A DNA stretch of 64,000 nt, taken from contig NZ_JOII01000005.1 in assembly GCF_000719955.1 (NCBI RefSeq), forward strand, positions 203,977-267,976, given 5' to 3'. Under the pieces are notes generated by a model. The model had not been told where the DNA came from, ran no database searches, and saw only the letters and a program-made list of their open reading frames with translations. The DNA is from Streptomyces albidoflavus (GTDB lineage Bacteria > Actinomycetota > Actinomycetes > Streptomycetales > Streptomycetaceae). The position numbers and the translations under genes are program-made. The number at the start of each line of letters is the position of its first letter. Within the stretch, counting starts at the first letter, position 1. Below are positions 42,926-52,110 of this stretch, piece after piece.

Positions 42926-42965
42926 ACGGTGGCCCGCGTCCTCAGCCGAGGACGCGGGCCACCGT
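42926..42965. terminator. 18-bp perfect bidirectional hairpin
   Basis: ACGGTGGCCCGCGTCCTC (42926-42943) and its exact complement 42948-42965 with an AGCC loop, between the trio and pyk. Confidence 0.88.
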
Positions 42966-43016
42966 CGTGTCCGCCGGGCCCAGCGGGGCAGATGCCGGCC
43001 CGGCGGAGTCAGGAGG

Positions 43017-44441
43017 TCAGCCGCGGCCGCCGAGGTGGTGGACGCGGACCATGTTGGTGGTGCCGGGGACGCCGGGGGGCGAGCCGGCGGTCATGACGAC
43101 GGTGTCGCCGTCGTTGAACCGCTTCAGCCCGACCAGCTCCTCGTCCACCTGGTCGACCATGGCGTCGGTGTTGTCGACGTGGTCCACCACGTGGCTCTCC
43201 ACGCCCCAGCTCAGGGTGAGCTGGTTGCGGGTGGCCTCGTCGGTGGTGAAGGCGAGGATCGGCTGGGCCGCGCGGTAGCGCGAGAGGCGCCGGGCGGTGT
43301 CACCGGACTTGGTGTACGCCACCAGCGCGCGGGCGCCGAGGAAGTCGGCGATCTCGGCGGCGGCGCGGGCCACGGCACCGCCCTGGGTGCGCGGCTTCTT
43401 GCCCGGGACCAGCGGCTGGAGGCCGCGCGAGAGCAGCTCCTGCTCGGCGGCGACGACGATCTTCGACATCGTCTTGACCGTCTCGATCGGGTACGCGCCG
43501 ACGCTGGACTCGGCGGAGAGCATGACCGCGTCGGCGCCGTCCAGGATGGCGTTGGCGACGTCGGAGGCCTCGGCGCGGGTCGGGCGGGAGTTGGTGATCA
43601 TCGACTCCATCATCTGGGTCGCCACGATCACCGGCTTGGCGTTCCGGCGGCAGAGGCTCACCAGGCGCTTCTGCACCATCGGGACCTTCTCCAGCGGATA
43701 CTCCACCGCGAGGTCGCCACGGGCCACCATCACGCCGTCGAAGGCGAGCACGACCGCCTCCATGTTGGCGACCGCCTGCGGCTTCTCGACCTTGGCGATG
43801 ACCGGGACCCGGCGGCCCTCCTCGTCCATCACCTTGTGGACGTCCTTGACGTCCTCGGCGTCCCGGACGAAGGAGAGGGCGACCAGGTCGCACCCCATCC
43901 GCAGGGCGAAGCGCAGGTCCTCGATGTCCTTCTCGGAGAGGGCCGGGACGTTGACCGCCGCGCCGGGCAGGTTGATGCCCTTGTGGTCGGAGATGACCCC
44001 GCCCTCGATGACGATGGTCTTGACGCGGGGGCCCTCGACCTCGGTGACCTTCAGCTCGACGTTGCCGTCGTTGATGAGGATCGGGTCGCCCTTGGCCACG
44101 TCGCCCGGCAGCCCCTTGTAGGTGGTGCCGCAGACCGACTTGTCGCCGGCCACGTCCTCGGTGGTGATGGTGAACTCGTCACCGCGCACCAGCTCGACCG
44201 GGCCCTCGGCGAAGGTCTCCAGCCGGATCTTGGGGCCCTGGAGGTCGGCGAGGACGCCCACCGCCCGGCCGGTGTCCGCGGACGCCTGCCGGACCCGGCG
44301 GTACCGGTCCTCGTGCTCGGCGTGCGATCCGTGGCTCATGTTGAAACGGGCCACGTTCATGCCTGCCTCGATGAGCGCTTTCAGCTGCTCGTACGAGTCG
44401 ACGGCGGGGCCCAGCGTGCAGACGATTTTGGAACGGCGCAT
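43017..44441 (-). CDS. pyk: Pyruvate kinase
   Basis: 474 residues. MRRSKIVCTLGPAVDSYEQL with NVARFNMSHGSH, the active-site VPVIAKVEKPQAV, the MVARGDLAVEYPLEKVPMVQKRL Mg/phosphate segment and MMESMITNSRPTRAEASDVANAILDGADAVMLSAES are all intact. It converts phosphoenolpyruvate and ADP to pyruvate and ATP. A TAGGAT -10 box 7 bp before the ATG implies a leaderless message, and palindromes lie just upstream. Neighbours ackA, pta and pfkA form a glycolysis/acetate cluster. Confidence 0.96.
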   Translation of the reverse strand: MRRSKIVCTLGPAVDSYEQLKALIEAGMNVARFNMSHGSHAEHEDRYRRVRQASADTGRAVGVLADLQGPKIRLETFAEGPVELVRGDEFTITTEDVAGDKSVCGTTYKGLPGDVAKGDPILINDGNVELKVTEVEGPRVKTIVIEGGVISDHKGINLPGAAVNVPALSEKDIEDLRFALRMGCDLVALSFVRDAEDVKDVHKVMDEEGRRVPVIAKVEKPQAVANMEAVVLAFDGVMVARGDLAVEYPLEKVPMVQKRLVSLCRRNAKPVIVATQMMESMITNSRPTRAEASDVANAILDGADAVMLSAESSVGAYPIETVKTMSKIVVAAEQELLSRGLQPLVPGKKPRTQGGAVARAAAEIADFLGARALVAYTKSGDTARRLSRYRAAQPILAFTTDEATRNQLTLSWGVESHVVDHVDNTDAMVDQVDEELVGLKRFNDGDTVVMTAGSPPGVPGTTNMVRVHHLGGRG

Positions 44442-44447
44442 GGGACG

Positions 44448-44480
44448 ATCCTATCGGTTTGTTTCCGTGCGGAATATTCC
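44448..44480 (-). promoter_or_regulatory. pyk promoter with overlapping palindromes
   Basis: The minus-strand -10 box TAGGAT (44453 to 44448) is 6 bp from the ATG. Upstream, TTCCG-TG-CGGAA (44463-44474) and GGAATATTCC (44471-44480) overlap each other near the -35 position. Confidence 0.6.
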
Positions 44481-44514
44481 ATCTGGCGGAAGATACATAT
44501 GGGCGGACGGGCGC

Positions 44515-45792
44515 TCAGCCGGGCGGCGTCACGGGGGAGTCGGCGCCCTCCGGAGCGGGCCGGGTGTCCGGTCCGACCAGGGCGTAGGTCTGCTCGGCGA
44601 TCTCCAGTTCCTCGTCGGTCGGCACCACCGCGACCGCCACCCGCGAGGAGCCGGGCGAGATCAGCCGGGGGACGCCGGAGCGGACCGCGTTCAGCTCGCG
44701 GTCCACCGCCATCCCGAACCCTTCCAGACCGTCCACCGCCGCCTGGCGCACCGCGGCCGCGTTCTCCCCGACACCCGCCGTGAAGACCACCGCGTCCACC
44801 CGGCCGAGGACCGCCGCGTACGCGCCGATGTACTTCTTCAGCCGGTGCACGTACATGTCGAAGGCGAGCCGCGCGTCCTCGTCCCCCTCGTCCATGCGCC
44901 GGGTGATCTCACGCATGTCGTTGTCGCCGCAGATCCCGACCAGGCCGCTGCGCTTGTTGAGCAGGGCGTCGGTCTCGTCGGTCTCCATCCCGGCGACCCG
45001 CTTGAGGTGGAAGACGACGGCCGGGTCGACGTCGCCCGAACGGGTCCCCATCATCAGCCCCTCCAGCGGGGTGAGCCCCATCGAGGTGTCCACGCAGATC
45101 CCGCCGCGCACCGCCGCCGCCGAGGCCCCGTTGCCCAGGTGCAGGGTGATGAGGTTCAGCTCCGCCAGGGGCCGGTCCAGCAGTTCGGCGGTCTTCCGGG
45201 AGACGTAGCCGTGCGAGGTGCCGTGGAAGCCGTAGCGGCGGACCCGGTGGGCGTCGGCAATCTCGCGCTCGATCGGGTAGCGGGCGGCGTACTCCGGCAT
45301 CGTGGTGTGGAAGGTGGTGTCGAAGACCGCCACCTGCGGCAGGTCCGGGCGCATCCGGCGGGCGGTGCGGATGCCCATCAGGTTGGCCGGGTTGTGCAGC
45401 GGCGCCACCGGGATTAGCCGCTCGATCTCGGCGAGCACCGCGTCGTCGATGACGGTCGGCCGGGTGAACAGCCGCCCGCCGTGCACCACCCGGTGCCCGA
45501 TCGCCGCCAGTTCGGGGGAGTCGAGCCCCAGCCCGTCCTCGGCCAGCTCGGCGGCGACCGCCTCCAGCGCCGCCTGGTGGTCCGCCACCCGGCCGGTCAC
45601 CTCGCGCTCCCCGCCGGCCCCCTCGGTCAGCGGCGTGTGGACGATCCGCGAGGTCTCCTCGCCGATCCGCTCCACCAGCCCGACGGCGAGCCGGCTGGAG
45701 TCGGCCATGTCCAGCAACTGGTACTTGACCGACGAGGAGCCGCAGTTGAGGACGAGGACGCGGTGGGGACGCGGGCCCTGCTCGGTGCTCAC
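44515..45792 (-). CDS. ackA: Acetate kinase
   Basis: 425 residues of the ASKHA fold: VLVLNCGSSSVKYQL, GHRVVHGG, PLHNPANLMGI, the catalytic Asp in VFDTTFHTTMP, GFHGTSHGYVS, LITLHLGNGAS and MGLTPLEGLMMGTRSGDVDP. It converts acetyl phosphate and ADP to acetate and ATP. GTG start at 45792 with AAGGAGG 7 nt upstream. pta is 41 bp upstream in the same direction; the two almost certainly form an operon. Confidence 0.96.
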   Translation of the reverse strand: MSTEQGPRPHRVLVLNCGSSSVKYQLLDMADSSRLAVGLVERIGEETSRIVHTPLTEGAGGEREVTGRVADHQAALEAVAAELAEDGLGLDSPELAAIGHRVVHGGRLFTRPTVIDDAVLAEIERLIPVAPLHNPANLMGIRTARRMRPDLPQVAVFDTTFHTTMPEYAARYPIEREIADAHRVRRYGFHGTSHGYVSRKTAELLDRPLAELNLITLHLGNGASAAAVRGGICVDTSMGLTPLEGLMMGTRSGDVDPAVVFHLKRVAGMETDETDALLNKRSGLVGICGDNDMREITRRMDEGDEDARLAFDMYVHRLKKYIGAYAAVLGRVDAVVFTAGVGENAAAVRQAAVDGLEGFGMAVDRELNAVRSGVPRLISPGSSRVAVAVVPTDEELEIAEQTYALVGPDTRPAPEGADSPVTPPG

Positions 45793-45833
45793 GTGCTGCC
45801 CTCCTTCGGTGCGGGGCCCGGTCGGCGGCGCGC

Positions 45834-47909
45834 TCACGCGTCGCTCTCCTGGGCCTGGACGGCGGTGATGGCGACGGTGGTGACGATGTCCTGGACGAGC
45901 GCGCCCCGGGAGAGGTCGTTGACCGGCTTGCGCAGACCCTGCAGGACCGGCCCGACCGCCACCGCGCCGGCCGACCGCTGCACCGCCTTGTACGTGTTGT
46001 TGCCCGTGTTGAGGTCCGGGAAGATCAGCACGGTGGCCTGTCCCGCCACCTCGGAGCCGGGCAGCTTGGCCGCCGCCACCGTCGGCTCGACCGCCGCGTC
46101 GTACTGGATCGGGCCCTCGATCAGCAGGTCGGGCCGGCGTTCGCGGGCCAGCGCGGTCGCCTCGCGGACCTTCTCCACATCGGCGCCCGACCCGGAGCTG
46201 CCGGTCGAGTACGAGAGCATCGCGATCTTCGGGTCGACGCCGAAGCGGGCGCCGGTCAGCGCCGACTGGACGGCGATGTCGGCCAGCTCCACCGCGTTCG
46301 GGTCGGGGTTGACCGCGCAGTCGCCGTAGACCAGCACCCGGTCGGCGAGGCACATGAAGAAGACCGAGGAGACCAGGGTGGCGTCCGGGCGGGTCCGGAT
46401 GATCTCGAAGGCCGGGCGGATGGTGGCCGCCGTGGAGTGGGCGGAGCCGGAGACCATACCGTCGGCCAGCCCCTCCTCGACCATCAGCGTGCCGAAGTAG
46501 TTGACGTCGGCGACCACGTCGTACGCCAGCTCCACCGAGACGCCCTTGTGGGCACGGAGCTGGGCGTACCGCTCGGCGAACCGCTTGCGCAGCTCCGACT
46601 CCTGCGGGTCGATCAGCTCGGCGGCGCCGAGGTCCACCCCCAGGTCGGCGGCCTTCTTGCGGATCGCGTCGATGGGGCCGAGCAGGGTGAGGTCGCAGAC
46701 CGAGCGGCGCAGCAGCACGTCGGCGGCGCGCAGCACCCGCTCCTCCAGCCCCTCGGGCAGCACCACCCGGCGGCGGTCGGCGCGGGCCCGCTCCAGCAGC
46801 TTGTGCTCGAACATCATCGGCGTGACCCGGTCGGTGGAGCCGACCGAGATCCGGTCCAGCAGCTCGGCGGTGTCCACCCAGTCCTCGAAGAGGCCGAGCG
46901 CCGTCTCCGCCTTGCGCGGCGTCGCCGCGTCGAGCCGCCCCTCCAGGGTGAAGAGCCGGGTCGCGGTCGGGAAGCTGTTGCCCGGTACGGAGACCACCGG
47001 CGTGCCCGGCGCCACCTTCGCGGCCAGCCGCAGCACCTCGGGGTCCGGCCGCTCGCCCAGCGTCAGCAGCACCCCGGCGATCGGCGGGGTCCCGGAGCTG
47101 TGCGCGGCCAGCGCCCCCACCACCAGGTCGGCCCGGTCGCCGGGGGCCACCACCAGGCAGCCCGGGGTGAGGGCGTGCAGGAAGGTGGGGAGGGTGGCGC
47201 CGCCGAAGACGAAGTCGAGGACGTCCCGGGCGAGGCCGGCGTCGTCGCCCAGCAGAACCGTTCCGTCCAGCGCCCGGGAGATCTGCCGGACGGTCGGCGC
47301 GGAGAGCGCGGGGTCGTCGGGGAGGACGTAGCAGGGCACGGGGAGGCGGGCCCCCAGCCGCTGGGCGACCACGTCGCGGTCCTCGGCGGCGACCCGGTTG
47401 ACGCCCACGGCCAGCACGTCGCAGCCGAGCGCGTGGTAGGCGCGGTAGGCGTTGCGGGCCTCAGCGCGGACCGACTCGGCGCTCTGCGACCGGCCGCCGA
47501 CCACCGGCAGCACCGAGGCGCCGAACTCGTTGGCGAGGCGGGCGTTGAGCGCCAGCTCGTCCGGGAGCTGGGTGTCGGCGTAGTCGGTACCGAGGACCAG
47601 CACCACCTCGTAGTCGCGGGCGACCGCCAGATAACGGTCGACGAGCTGAGAGACCAGGGCGTCGGTGCCCTGTTCGGCCTGGATGCCCGCCGCTCTGCGG
47701 TAGTCGATGCCGTGCGCGGTGGCCGGGTCCTGGCTGAGCCGGTAGCGGCCGCGCAGCACCTCGAAGAGGCGGTCGGGTCCGTCGTGCACCAGCGGCCGGA
47801 ACACCCCCACCCGGTCGACCCGGCGGGTCAGCAGTTCCATGAGACCCAGCTCGAAGACCTGCCGGCCGTCGCCCCGGTCGGTCCCGGTGACGTAGACGCT
47901 GCGTGCCAC
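45834..47909 (-). CDS. pta: Phosphate acetyltransferase
   Basis: 691 residues, the long multidomain form. An N-terminal dethiobiotin-synthase-like domain (VYVTGTDRGDGRQVFELG, with a degenerate P-loop) is followed by a DRTGG domain in the middle and a C-terminal PTA catalytic domain (MVSGSAHSTAATIRPAFEIIR, AKIAMLSYSTGSSGSG, VLIFPDLNTGNNTYKAVQRSAGAVAVGPVLQGLRKPVNDLSRG). It exchanges acetyl-CoA and acetyl phosphate. GTG start at 47909. The long N-terminus is a regulatory region in enterobacterial Pta. Confidence 0.96.
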   Translation of the reverse strand: MARSVYVTGTDRGDGRQVFELGLMELLTRRVDRVGVFRPLVHDGPDRLFEVLRGRYRLSQDPATAHGIDYRRAAGIQAEQGTDALVSQLVDRYLAVARDYEVVLVLGTDYADTQLPDELALNARLANEFGASVLPVVGGRSQSAESVRAEARNAYRAYHALGCDVLAVGVNRVAAEDRDVVAQRLGARLPVPCYVLPDDPALSAPTVRQISRALDGTVLLGDDAGLARDVLDFVFGGATLPTFLHALTPGCLVVAPGDRADLVVGALAAHSSGTPPIAGVLLTLGERPDPEVLRLAAKVAPGTPVVSVPGNSFPTATRLFTLEGRLDAATPRKAETALGLFEDWVDTAELLDRISVGSTDRVTPMMFEHKLLERARADRRRVVLPEGLEERVLRAADVLLRRSVCDLTLLGPIDAIRKKAADLGVDLGAAELIDPQESELRKRFAERYAQLRAHKGVSVELAYDVVADVNYFGTLMVEEGLADGMVSGSAHSTAATIRPAFEIIRTRPDATLVSSVFFMCLADRVLVYGDCAVNPDPNAVELADIAVQSALTGARFGVDPKIAMLSYSTGSSGSGADVEKVREATALARERRPDLLIEGPIQYDAAVEPTVAAAKLPGSEVAGQATVLIFPDLNTGNNTYKAVQRSAGAVAVGPVLQGLRKPVNDLSRGALVQDIVTTVAITAVQAQESDA

Positions 47910-48314
47910 GCGTCCGCTCCTTCCGCTGGTCCCGGCCGGCGCCGGCCGGGAGCCCGATGCGTACGTCTGTGCTCCAGGGGATCGCCTGCCCCACCTGGGC
48001 GGACGTGACCCCTGCCGCCGCCAGTTCCTTACCAGGGGTCTTCGCGGAACCCGGAGTGGAGTGGTGCCGCTTTTGCTACGGTATGCACTCCGACGATACC
48101 GGTGCGCGGGCGCCCGCTCTTGTTCGGCGGCGTCGGCGTTCCGCCGGTCAGGGGTGGGCCCGTGCCGGCGGGGCAGGCGACCGGTCGGGGCGTGGTGGAA
48201 GTGACCTGGGACACGGACGCGGCGGCGGCCGTGTCAGAATTCGCACCGGTCCGTCTCCCTCCGGCGGACCGCGACCCGGACGAACGGCCAGTATCGAGCA
48301 GGAGAGACAGCACG
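47910..48314. other. 405-bp divergent promoter region of pta-ackA and pfkA
   Basis: No gene. A locally AT-richer patch (TTTTGCTACGGTATGC around 48070-48085) is the best promoter candidate; I cannot assign its direction. AGGAGAGA at 48300-48307 is the pfkA ribosome binding site. Confidence 0.55.
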
Positions 48315-49340
48315 ATGCGTATCGGAATTCTCACCGCAGGCGGCGACTGTCCCGGCCTGAACGCCGTGATCCGCTCGGTCGTGCACCGCGCCGTCACACA
48401 CCACGGCGACGAGGTCATCGGCTTCGAGGACGGGTACAAGGGCCTCCTGGACCGCCGCTACCGCCCCCTCGACCTGAACGCCGTCAGCGGCATCCTCGCC
48501 CGTGGCGGCACCATCCTCGGCTCGGCCCGCCTGGAGCGCGGCCGCCTCGCCGAGGCGTGCGAGAACGCCCCGGAGCTGGCCCGCGAACTCGGCATCGACG
48601 TGCTGATCCCGATCGGCGGCGAGGGCACCCTCACCGCCGCCCGGCTCCTCTCCGACTCGGGGATGCCGGTGGTCGGCGTGCCGAAGACCATCGACAACGA
48701 CATCTCCGCCACCGACCGCACCTTCGGCTTCGATACCGCCGTCGGCGTCGCCACCGAGGCCATCGACCGGCTCAAGACCACCGCCGAGTCCCACCAGCGC
48801 GTCATGGTCGTCGAGGTGATGGGCCGGCACGCCGGGTGGATCGCGCTGGAGTCCGGCATGGCCGGCGGCGCCCACGGCATCTGCCTGCCCGAGCGGCCCT
48901 TCGACCCCGCCGACCTGGTCAAGATGGTCGAGGAGCGGTTCGCCCGGGGCAAGAAGTTCGCCGTCATCTGCGTCGCCGAGGGCGCCCACCCCGCCGAGGG
49001 CACGATGGCCTACGGCAAGGGCGCCATCGACCAGTACGGCCACGAGCGGTTCCACGGCATCGGCACCGCGCTCGCCGGGGAGCTGGAGCACCGCCTCGGC
49101 AAGGAGGCACGGCCGGTCATCCTCGGCCACGTCCAGCGCGGCGGCAGCCCCACCGCCTACGACCGCGTCCTCGCCACCCGCTTCGGCTGGCACGCCGTCG
49201 AGGCCGCCCACCACGGCCGGTTCGGCCGGATGACGGCGCTGCGCGGCACCCGGATCGAGATGGTCCCGCTCGCCGAGGCGGTCACCGAGCTGAAGACCGT
49301 CCCCCAGGACCGCATGGACGAGGCCGAGTCGGTCTTCTGA
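48315..49340 (+). CDS. pfkA: 6-phosphofructokinase, ATP type
   Basis: 341 residues. MRIGILTAGGDCPGLNAVIRS, GGEGTLTAA (Gly after GGE, as in ATP-using enzymes; PPi-dependent forms carry Asp), GVPKTIDNDI (the actinobacterial group with Lys), FGFDTAVGVATEAIDRL, VEVMGRHAGWIAL and HVQRGGSPTAYDR. It phosphorylates fructose 6-phosphate, the committed glycolytic step. Its product leads to pyk in the same neighbourhood. Convergent with the CitB-like regulator, with a hairpin between. Confidence 0.95.
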   Translation: MRIGILTAGGDCPGLNAVIRSVVHRAVTHHGDEVIGFEDGYKGLLDRRYRPLDLNAVSGILARGGTILGSARLERGRLAEACENAPELARELGIDVLIPIGGEGTLTAARLLSDSGMPVVGVPKTIDNDISATDRTFGFDTAVGVATEAIDRLKTTAESHQRVMVVEVMGRHAGWIALESGMAGGAHGICLPERPFDPADLVKMVEERFARGKKFAVICVAEGAHPAEGTMAYGKGAIDQYGHERFHGIGTALAGELEHRLGKEARPVILGHVQRGGSPTAYDRVLATRFGWHAVEAAHHGRFGRMTALRGTRIEMVPLAEAVTELKTVPQDRMDEAESVF

Positions 49341-49360
49341 ACCGGCTCCGCACACACGCG

Positions 49361-49398
49361 GACGGCGGGCCCCAGGGAACCCTCGGGCGCCCGCCGTC
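49361..49398. terminator. Hairpin between pfkA and the CitB-like regulator
   Basis: GACGGCGGGC (49361-49370) pairs with GCCCGCCGTC (49389-49398); the 18-nt loop can form a smaller stem (CCCAGGG). Confidence 0.65.
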
Positions 49399-49430
49399 TT
49401 CGCGTCCGCGAACGTTCGCGGGCGGACCGC

Positions 49431-50171
49431 TCACTGCCAGCGGTACCGCAGTTCCGGGCGCCCCACCGTGCCGTACTGGGGGCTGCGCACCGCCCGTCCC
49501 GAGGTGACGAGGTGCTCCAGGTAGCGGCGGGCGGTGATGCGGGAGATGCCGACCTCCTCGCCGGTGGCCGCCGCCGTCAGGCCCTCGGGGGACTCGCGCA
49601 GGGTTTGCGTCACCCGTTCCAGGGTCGGGGCGCTCAGCCCCTTGGGCAGCACCGCCGGCTGGGGCGCGCGCAGGGCGCCGAGCGCCCGGTCCACCTCGGC
49701 CTGGCCGCTGGCCTCCCCGGCGGCGGTACGGAACTGCGCGTACCGCACGAGGCGGTCCCGGAGCGTCGCGAAGGTGAACGGTTTCAGGACGTACTGGACC
49801 ACCCCCAGCGACACCCCCTCACGGACCACCGCCAGGTCCCGCGCCGAGGTCACCGCGATCACGTCGGCCCGGTGGCCCGCCGCCCGCAGCGAGCGGGCCA
49901 GCTGGAGCCCGTGCCCGTCCGGCAGGTACAGGTCGAGCAGGAGCAGGTCGACCGGGAACCGCTCCAGGGCCCGCTGCGCCTCGGCCCCCGAGTGCGCCAC
50001 CCCCACCACGGTGAACCCCGGGACCCGCTCCACGTACGTCCGGTGCGCGTCGGCCGCCACCGGATCGTCCTCCACCACCAGCACCCGGACCCGCCCCGGG
50101 CGGCCCCCTTCTCCGCCGCCGGGCGCCTCGGCACCGTCGGACCCGGCGGGCTGGGTGGGGTACGGGGTCAT
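49431..50171 (-). CDS. CitB/DcuR-type response regulator
   Basis: 246 residues. Receiver: VRVLVVEDDPVAADAH, phospho-acceptor in DLLLLDLYLPDGHGL, VTSARDL and VLKPFTFATLRDRLVRY. The C-terminal HTH (LTAAATGEEVGISRITARRYLEHLVTSGRAV...GRPELRYRW) is the CitB/DpiA form. Activates transport or metabolism of di/tricarboxylates. The ATG at 50171 overlaps the kinase stop by 4 bp. The likely target is the symporter divergent from the kinase gene. Confidence 0.92.
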   Translation of the reverse strand: MTPYPTQPAGSDGAEAPGGGEGGRPGRVRVLVVEDDPVAADAHRTYVERVPGFTVVGVAHSGAEAQRALERFPVDLLLLDLYLPDGHGLQLARSLRAAGHRADVIAVTSARDLAVVREGVSLGVVQYVLKPFTFATLRDRLVRYAQFRTAAGEASGQAEVDRALGALRAPQPAVLPKGLSAPTLERVTQTLRESPEGLTAAATGEEVGISRITARRYLEHLVTSGRAVRSPQYGTVGRPELRYRWQ

Positions 50172-51877
50172 CTGGGGCTCTCCGGGGTGGCGTCGTCGGT
50201 CGGGGCGGGCGTGGGCAGCGGGCCGGTGCCGGGCGGGCCCGCGCCCGCGTGCGGGCGTGAGCGGGGTGCGGGCAGGGCGGTGGCACCGTCCGGGGTGTGC
50301 CGGCCGAAGGGGATACGGACCCGGAAGGCGGCCCCGCCGCCGGGCGCCTCGCCCACGGTGACGGTACCGCCGTGCCGCTCGGCCGTCTGCCGGACCAGCG
50401 CGAGGCCCAGCCCCCGGCCGCCGCCCTCCTTGGTGGACCAGCCGCGGTGGAACACCTCGTCGCCGTCGGGGACGCCGGGGCCGTTGTCGGCGACCCGCAG
50501 CAGCAGGCCGTCCGGCTCGGCGCGGGCGGTCACCGTGACGCGGGCGCCCGGGATGCCCGAGACGGCCTCCATCGCGTTGTCGACCAGGTTGCCGAGGACG
50601 GTGACCAGGTCGCGGGCGGGCAGCTCCGGCGGGAGCACCCCGTCGTCCAGGCGGCTGTCCTCGTGCACGGTCAGCTCGATACCGCGCTCGTTGGCCTGCG
50701 CGGTCTTGCCCAGCAGCAGCGCGGCCAGGACCGGTTCGCCGACCGCCTGCACCACCTGGTCGGTGAGGGTCTGGGCCAGTTCCAGCTCGGCGGTGGCGAA
50801 CTCCACCGCCTCCTCCGCCCGGCCCAGCTCGATCAGCGAGACCACGGTGTGCAGCCGGTTGGCGGCCTCGTGCGCCTGCGAGCGCAGCGCCTCGGAGAAG
50901 CCGCGCTCGGTGTCCAGCTCGCCGGTGAGCGCCTGCAGCTCGGTGTGGTCGCGCAGGGTGACGACGGTGCCGCGCTGCTCCCCGGCGGCGACCGGCGAGG
51001 TGTTGACCACCAGCACCCGGTCGGCGCTCAGGTGGACCTCGTCGACGCGCGGCTCGGCCGCCAGCAGCGCCCCCGTCAGCGGGGCCGGCAGCCCCAGCGC
51101 GTCGGCCCGGTCGCCCACCCCGCGCTCCGGGGCGAGGCCGAGGAGCTCCCGCGCCCCGTCGTTGATCAGCGCGATCCTGCGCTGCCCGTCGAGCATCACC
51201 AGCCCCTCGCGGACCGCGTGCAGGGCCGCCTGGTGGTAGGCGTACATGTGGCTGAGCTGGGCGGCGTCCATGTCGTGGGTGTGCCGGCGCAGCCGCGCGT
51301 TGATGACGTAGGTGCCGACCCCGCCGACCGCCAGCGTCAGCCCTCCCACCGTCAGCAGGGTGAGCACCTGGTCGCGCAGCCGGGCCGCGATCTGGTCGAC
51401 CGTGATCCCCGCGCTGACCAGCCCGATCACCTCGCCGTCGGCGTGGATCGGGGTGACCACCCGCACCGAGGGGCCGAGCGTGCCGGTGTACGTCTCCTGG
51501 AGCGTGCGGCCGCTCAGGGCCTCCTCGGTGTGGCCGAGGAAGCGCGCGCCTATCTGGCCCTCGTCGGGGTGGGTCCAGCGGATGCCGCGGGTGTCCATGA
51601 TGGTGACGAAGTCGACGTCGGCGTCGCGGCGGACCTCCTCGGCGTACGGCTGGAGGAGGCGCGAGGGATCGCCGCCCGCCTGGATCGCCTCGCGGACCGA
51701 GGGGGAGTCGGCGACGGCGCGGGCCGTCGCGCCCGCCTGGCGGCCCGCCGCCTCCTCGGCCTGGCGGCGGTCGGAGAGGAACGCGAACAGGACACAGCCG
51801 AGGATCAGCAGGCCGACCAGGAACACCTGCATCGCGAAGAGCTGACCAGCGAGGCTGCGGGGACGGGGGAGGGGCAT
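50168..51877 (-). CDS. CitA/DcuS-type sensor histidine kinase
   Basis: 569 residues. A first membrane helix (LFAMQVFLVGLLILGCVLFAFL) precedes a periplasmic PAS-like sensor with VDFVTIMDTRGIRWTHPD...IGARFLG and GSV-type RVVTPIHADGEVIGLVSAGITVD, the fold that binds citrate, malate or C4 acids. A second helix, a cytoplasmic PAS (REGLVMLDGQRRIALINDGA), the His in LRSQAHEAANRLHTVVSLI (SpoOB-like dimerisation) and an ATPase with NLVDNAMEAV and GRGLGLALVRQ follow. It phosphorylates the coupled regulator. Confidence 0.93.
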   Translation of the reverse strand: MPLPRPRSLAGQLFAMQVFLVGLLILGCVLFAFLSDRRQAEEAAGRQAGATARAVADSPSVREAIQAGGDPSRLLQPYAEEVRRDADVDFVTIMDTRGIRWTHPDEGQIGARFLGHTEEALSGRTLQETYTGTLGPSVRVVTPIHADGEVIGLVSAGITVDQIAARLRDQVLTLLTVGGLTLAVGGVGTYVINARLRRHTHDMDAAQLSHMYAYHQAALHAVREGLVMLDGQRRIALINDGARELLGLAPERGVGDRADALGLPAPLTGALLAAEPRVDEVHLSADRVLVVNTSPVAAGEQRGTVVTLRDHTELQALTGELDTERGFSEALRSQAHEAANRLHTVVSLIELGRAEEAVEFATAELELAQTLTDQVVQAVGEPVLAALLLGKTAQANERGIELTVHEDSRLDDGVLPPELPARDLVTVLGNLVDNAMEAVSGIPGARVTVTARAEPDGLLLRVADNGPGVPDGDEVFHRGWSTKEGGGRGLGLALVRQTAERHGGTVTVGEAPGGGAAFRVRIPFGRHTPDGATALPAPRSRPHAGAGPPGTGPLPTPAPTDDATPESPR

Positions 51878-52110
51878 GCCGGACAGTCTGCCTGGCCGGA
51901 TGTGTGCGAACTAAATGAACGCAAGGGTGACCGCCCTCACAGCCTGCGAAAGAGTCGCCGCACCGCCAGCACGTGAGCCGCACGCACTGAGCGTTGTGCA
52001 GGCCCCTCCCCGCTCCGCCCCCGGGTCGTGAGCGTCGCTTGCACGTCCGGCGCCGGGCGACCGCCCGCACCGGTCCGCATCCCCGACGACGACGTCCAAG
52101 GAGGCCCCCC

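Noticed and set aside
45900..48008. Large plus-strand frames opposite pta
   Set aside because: Antisense shadows with Gly/Arg/His-rich repeats; the reverse strand holds a complete phosphate acetyltransferase.
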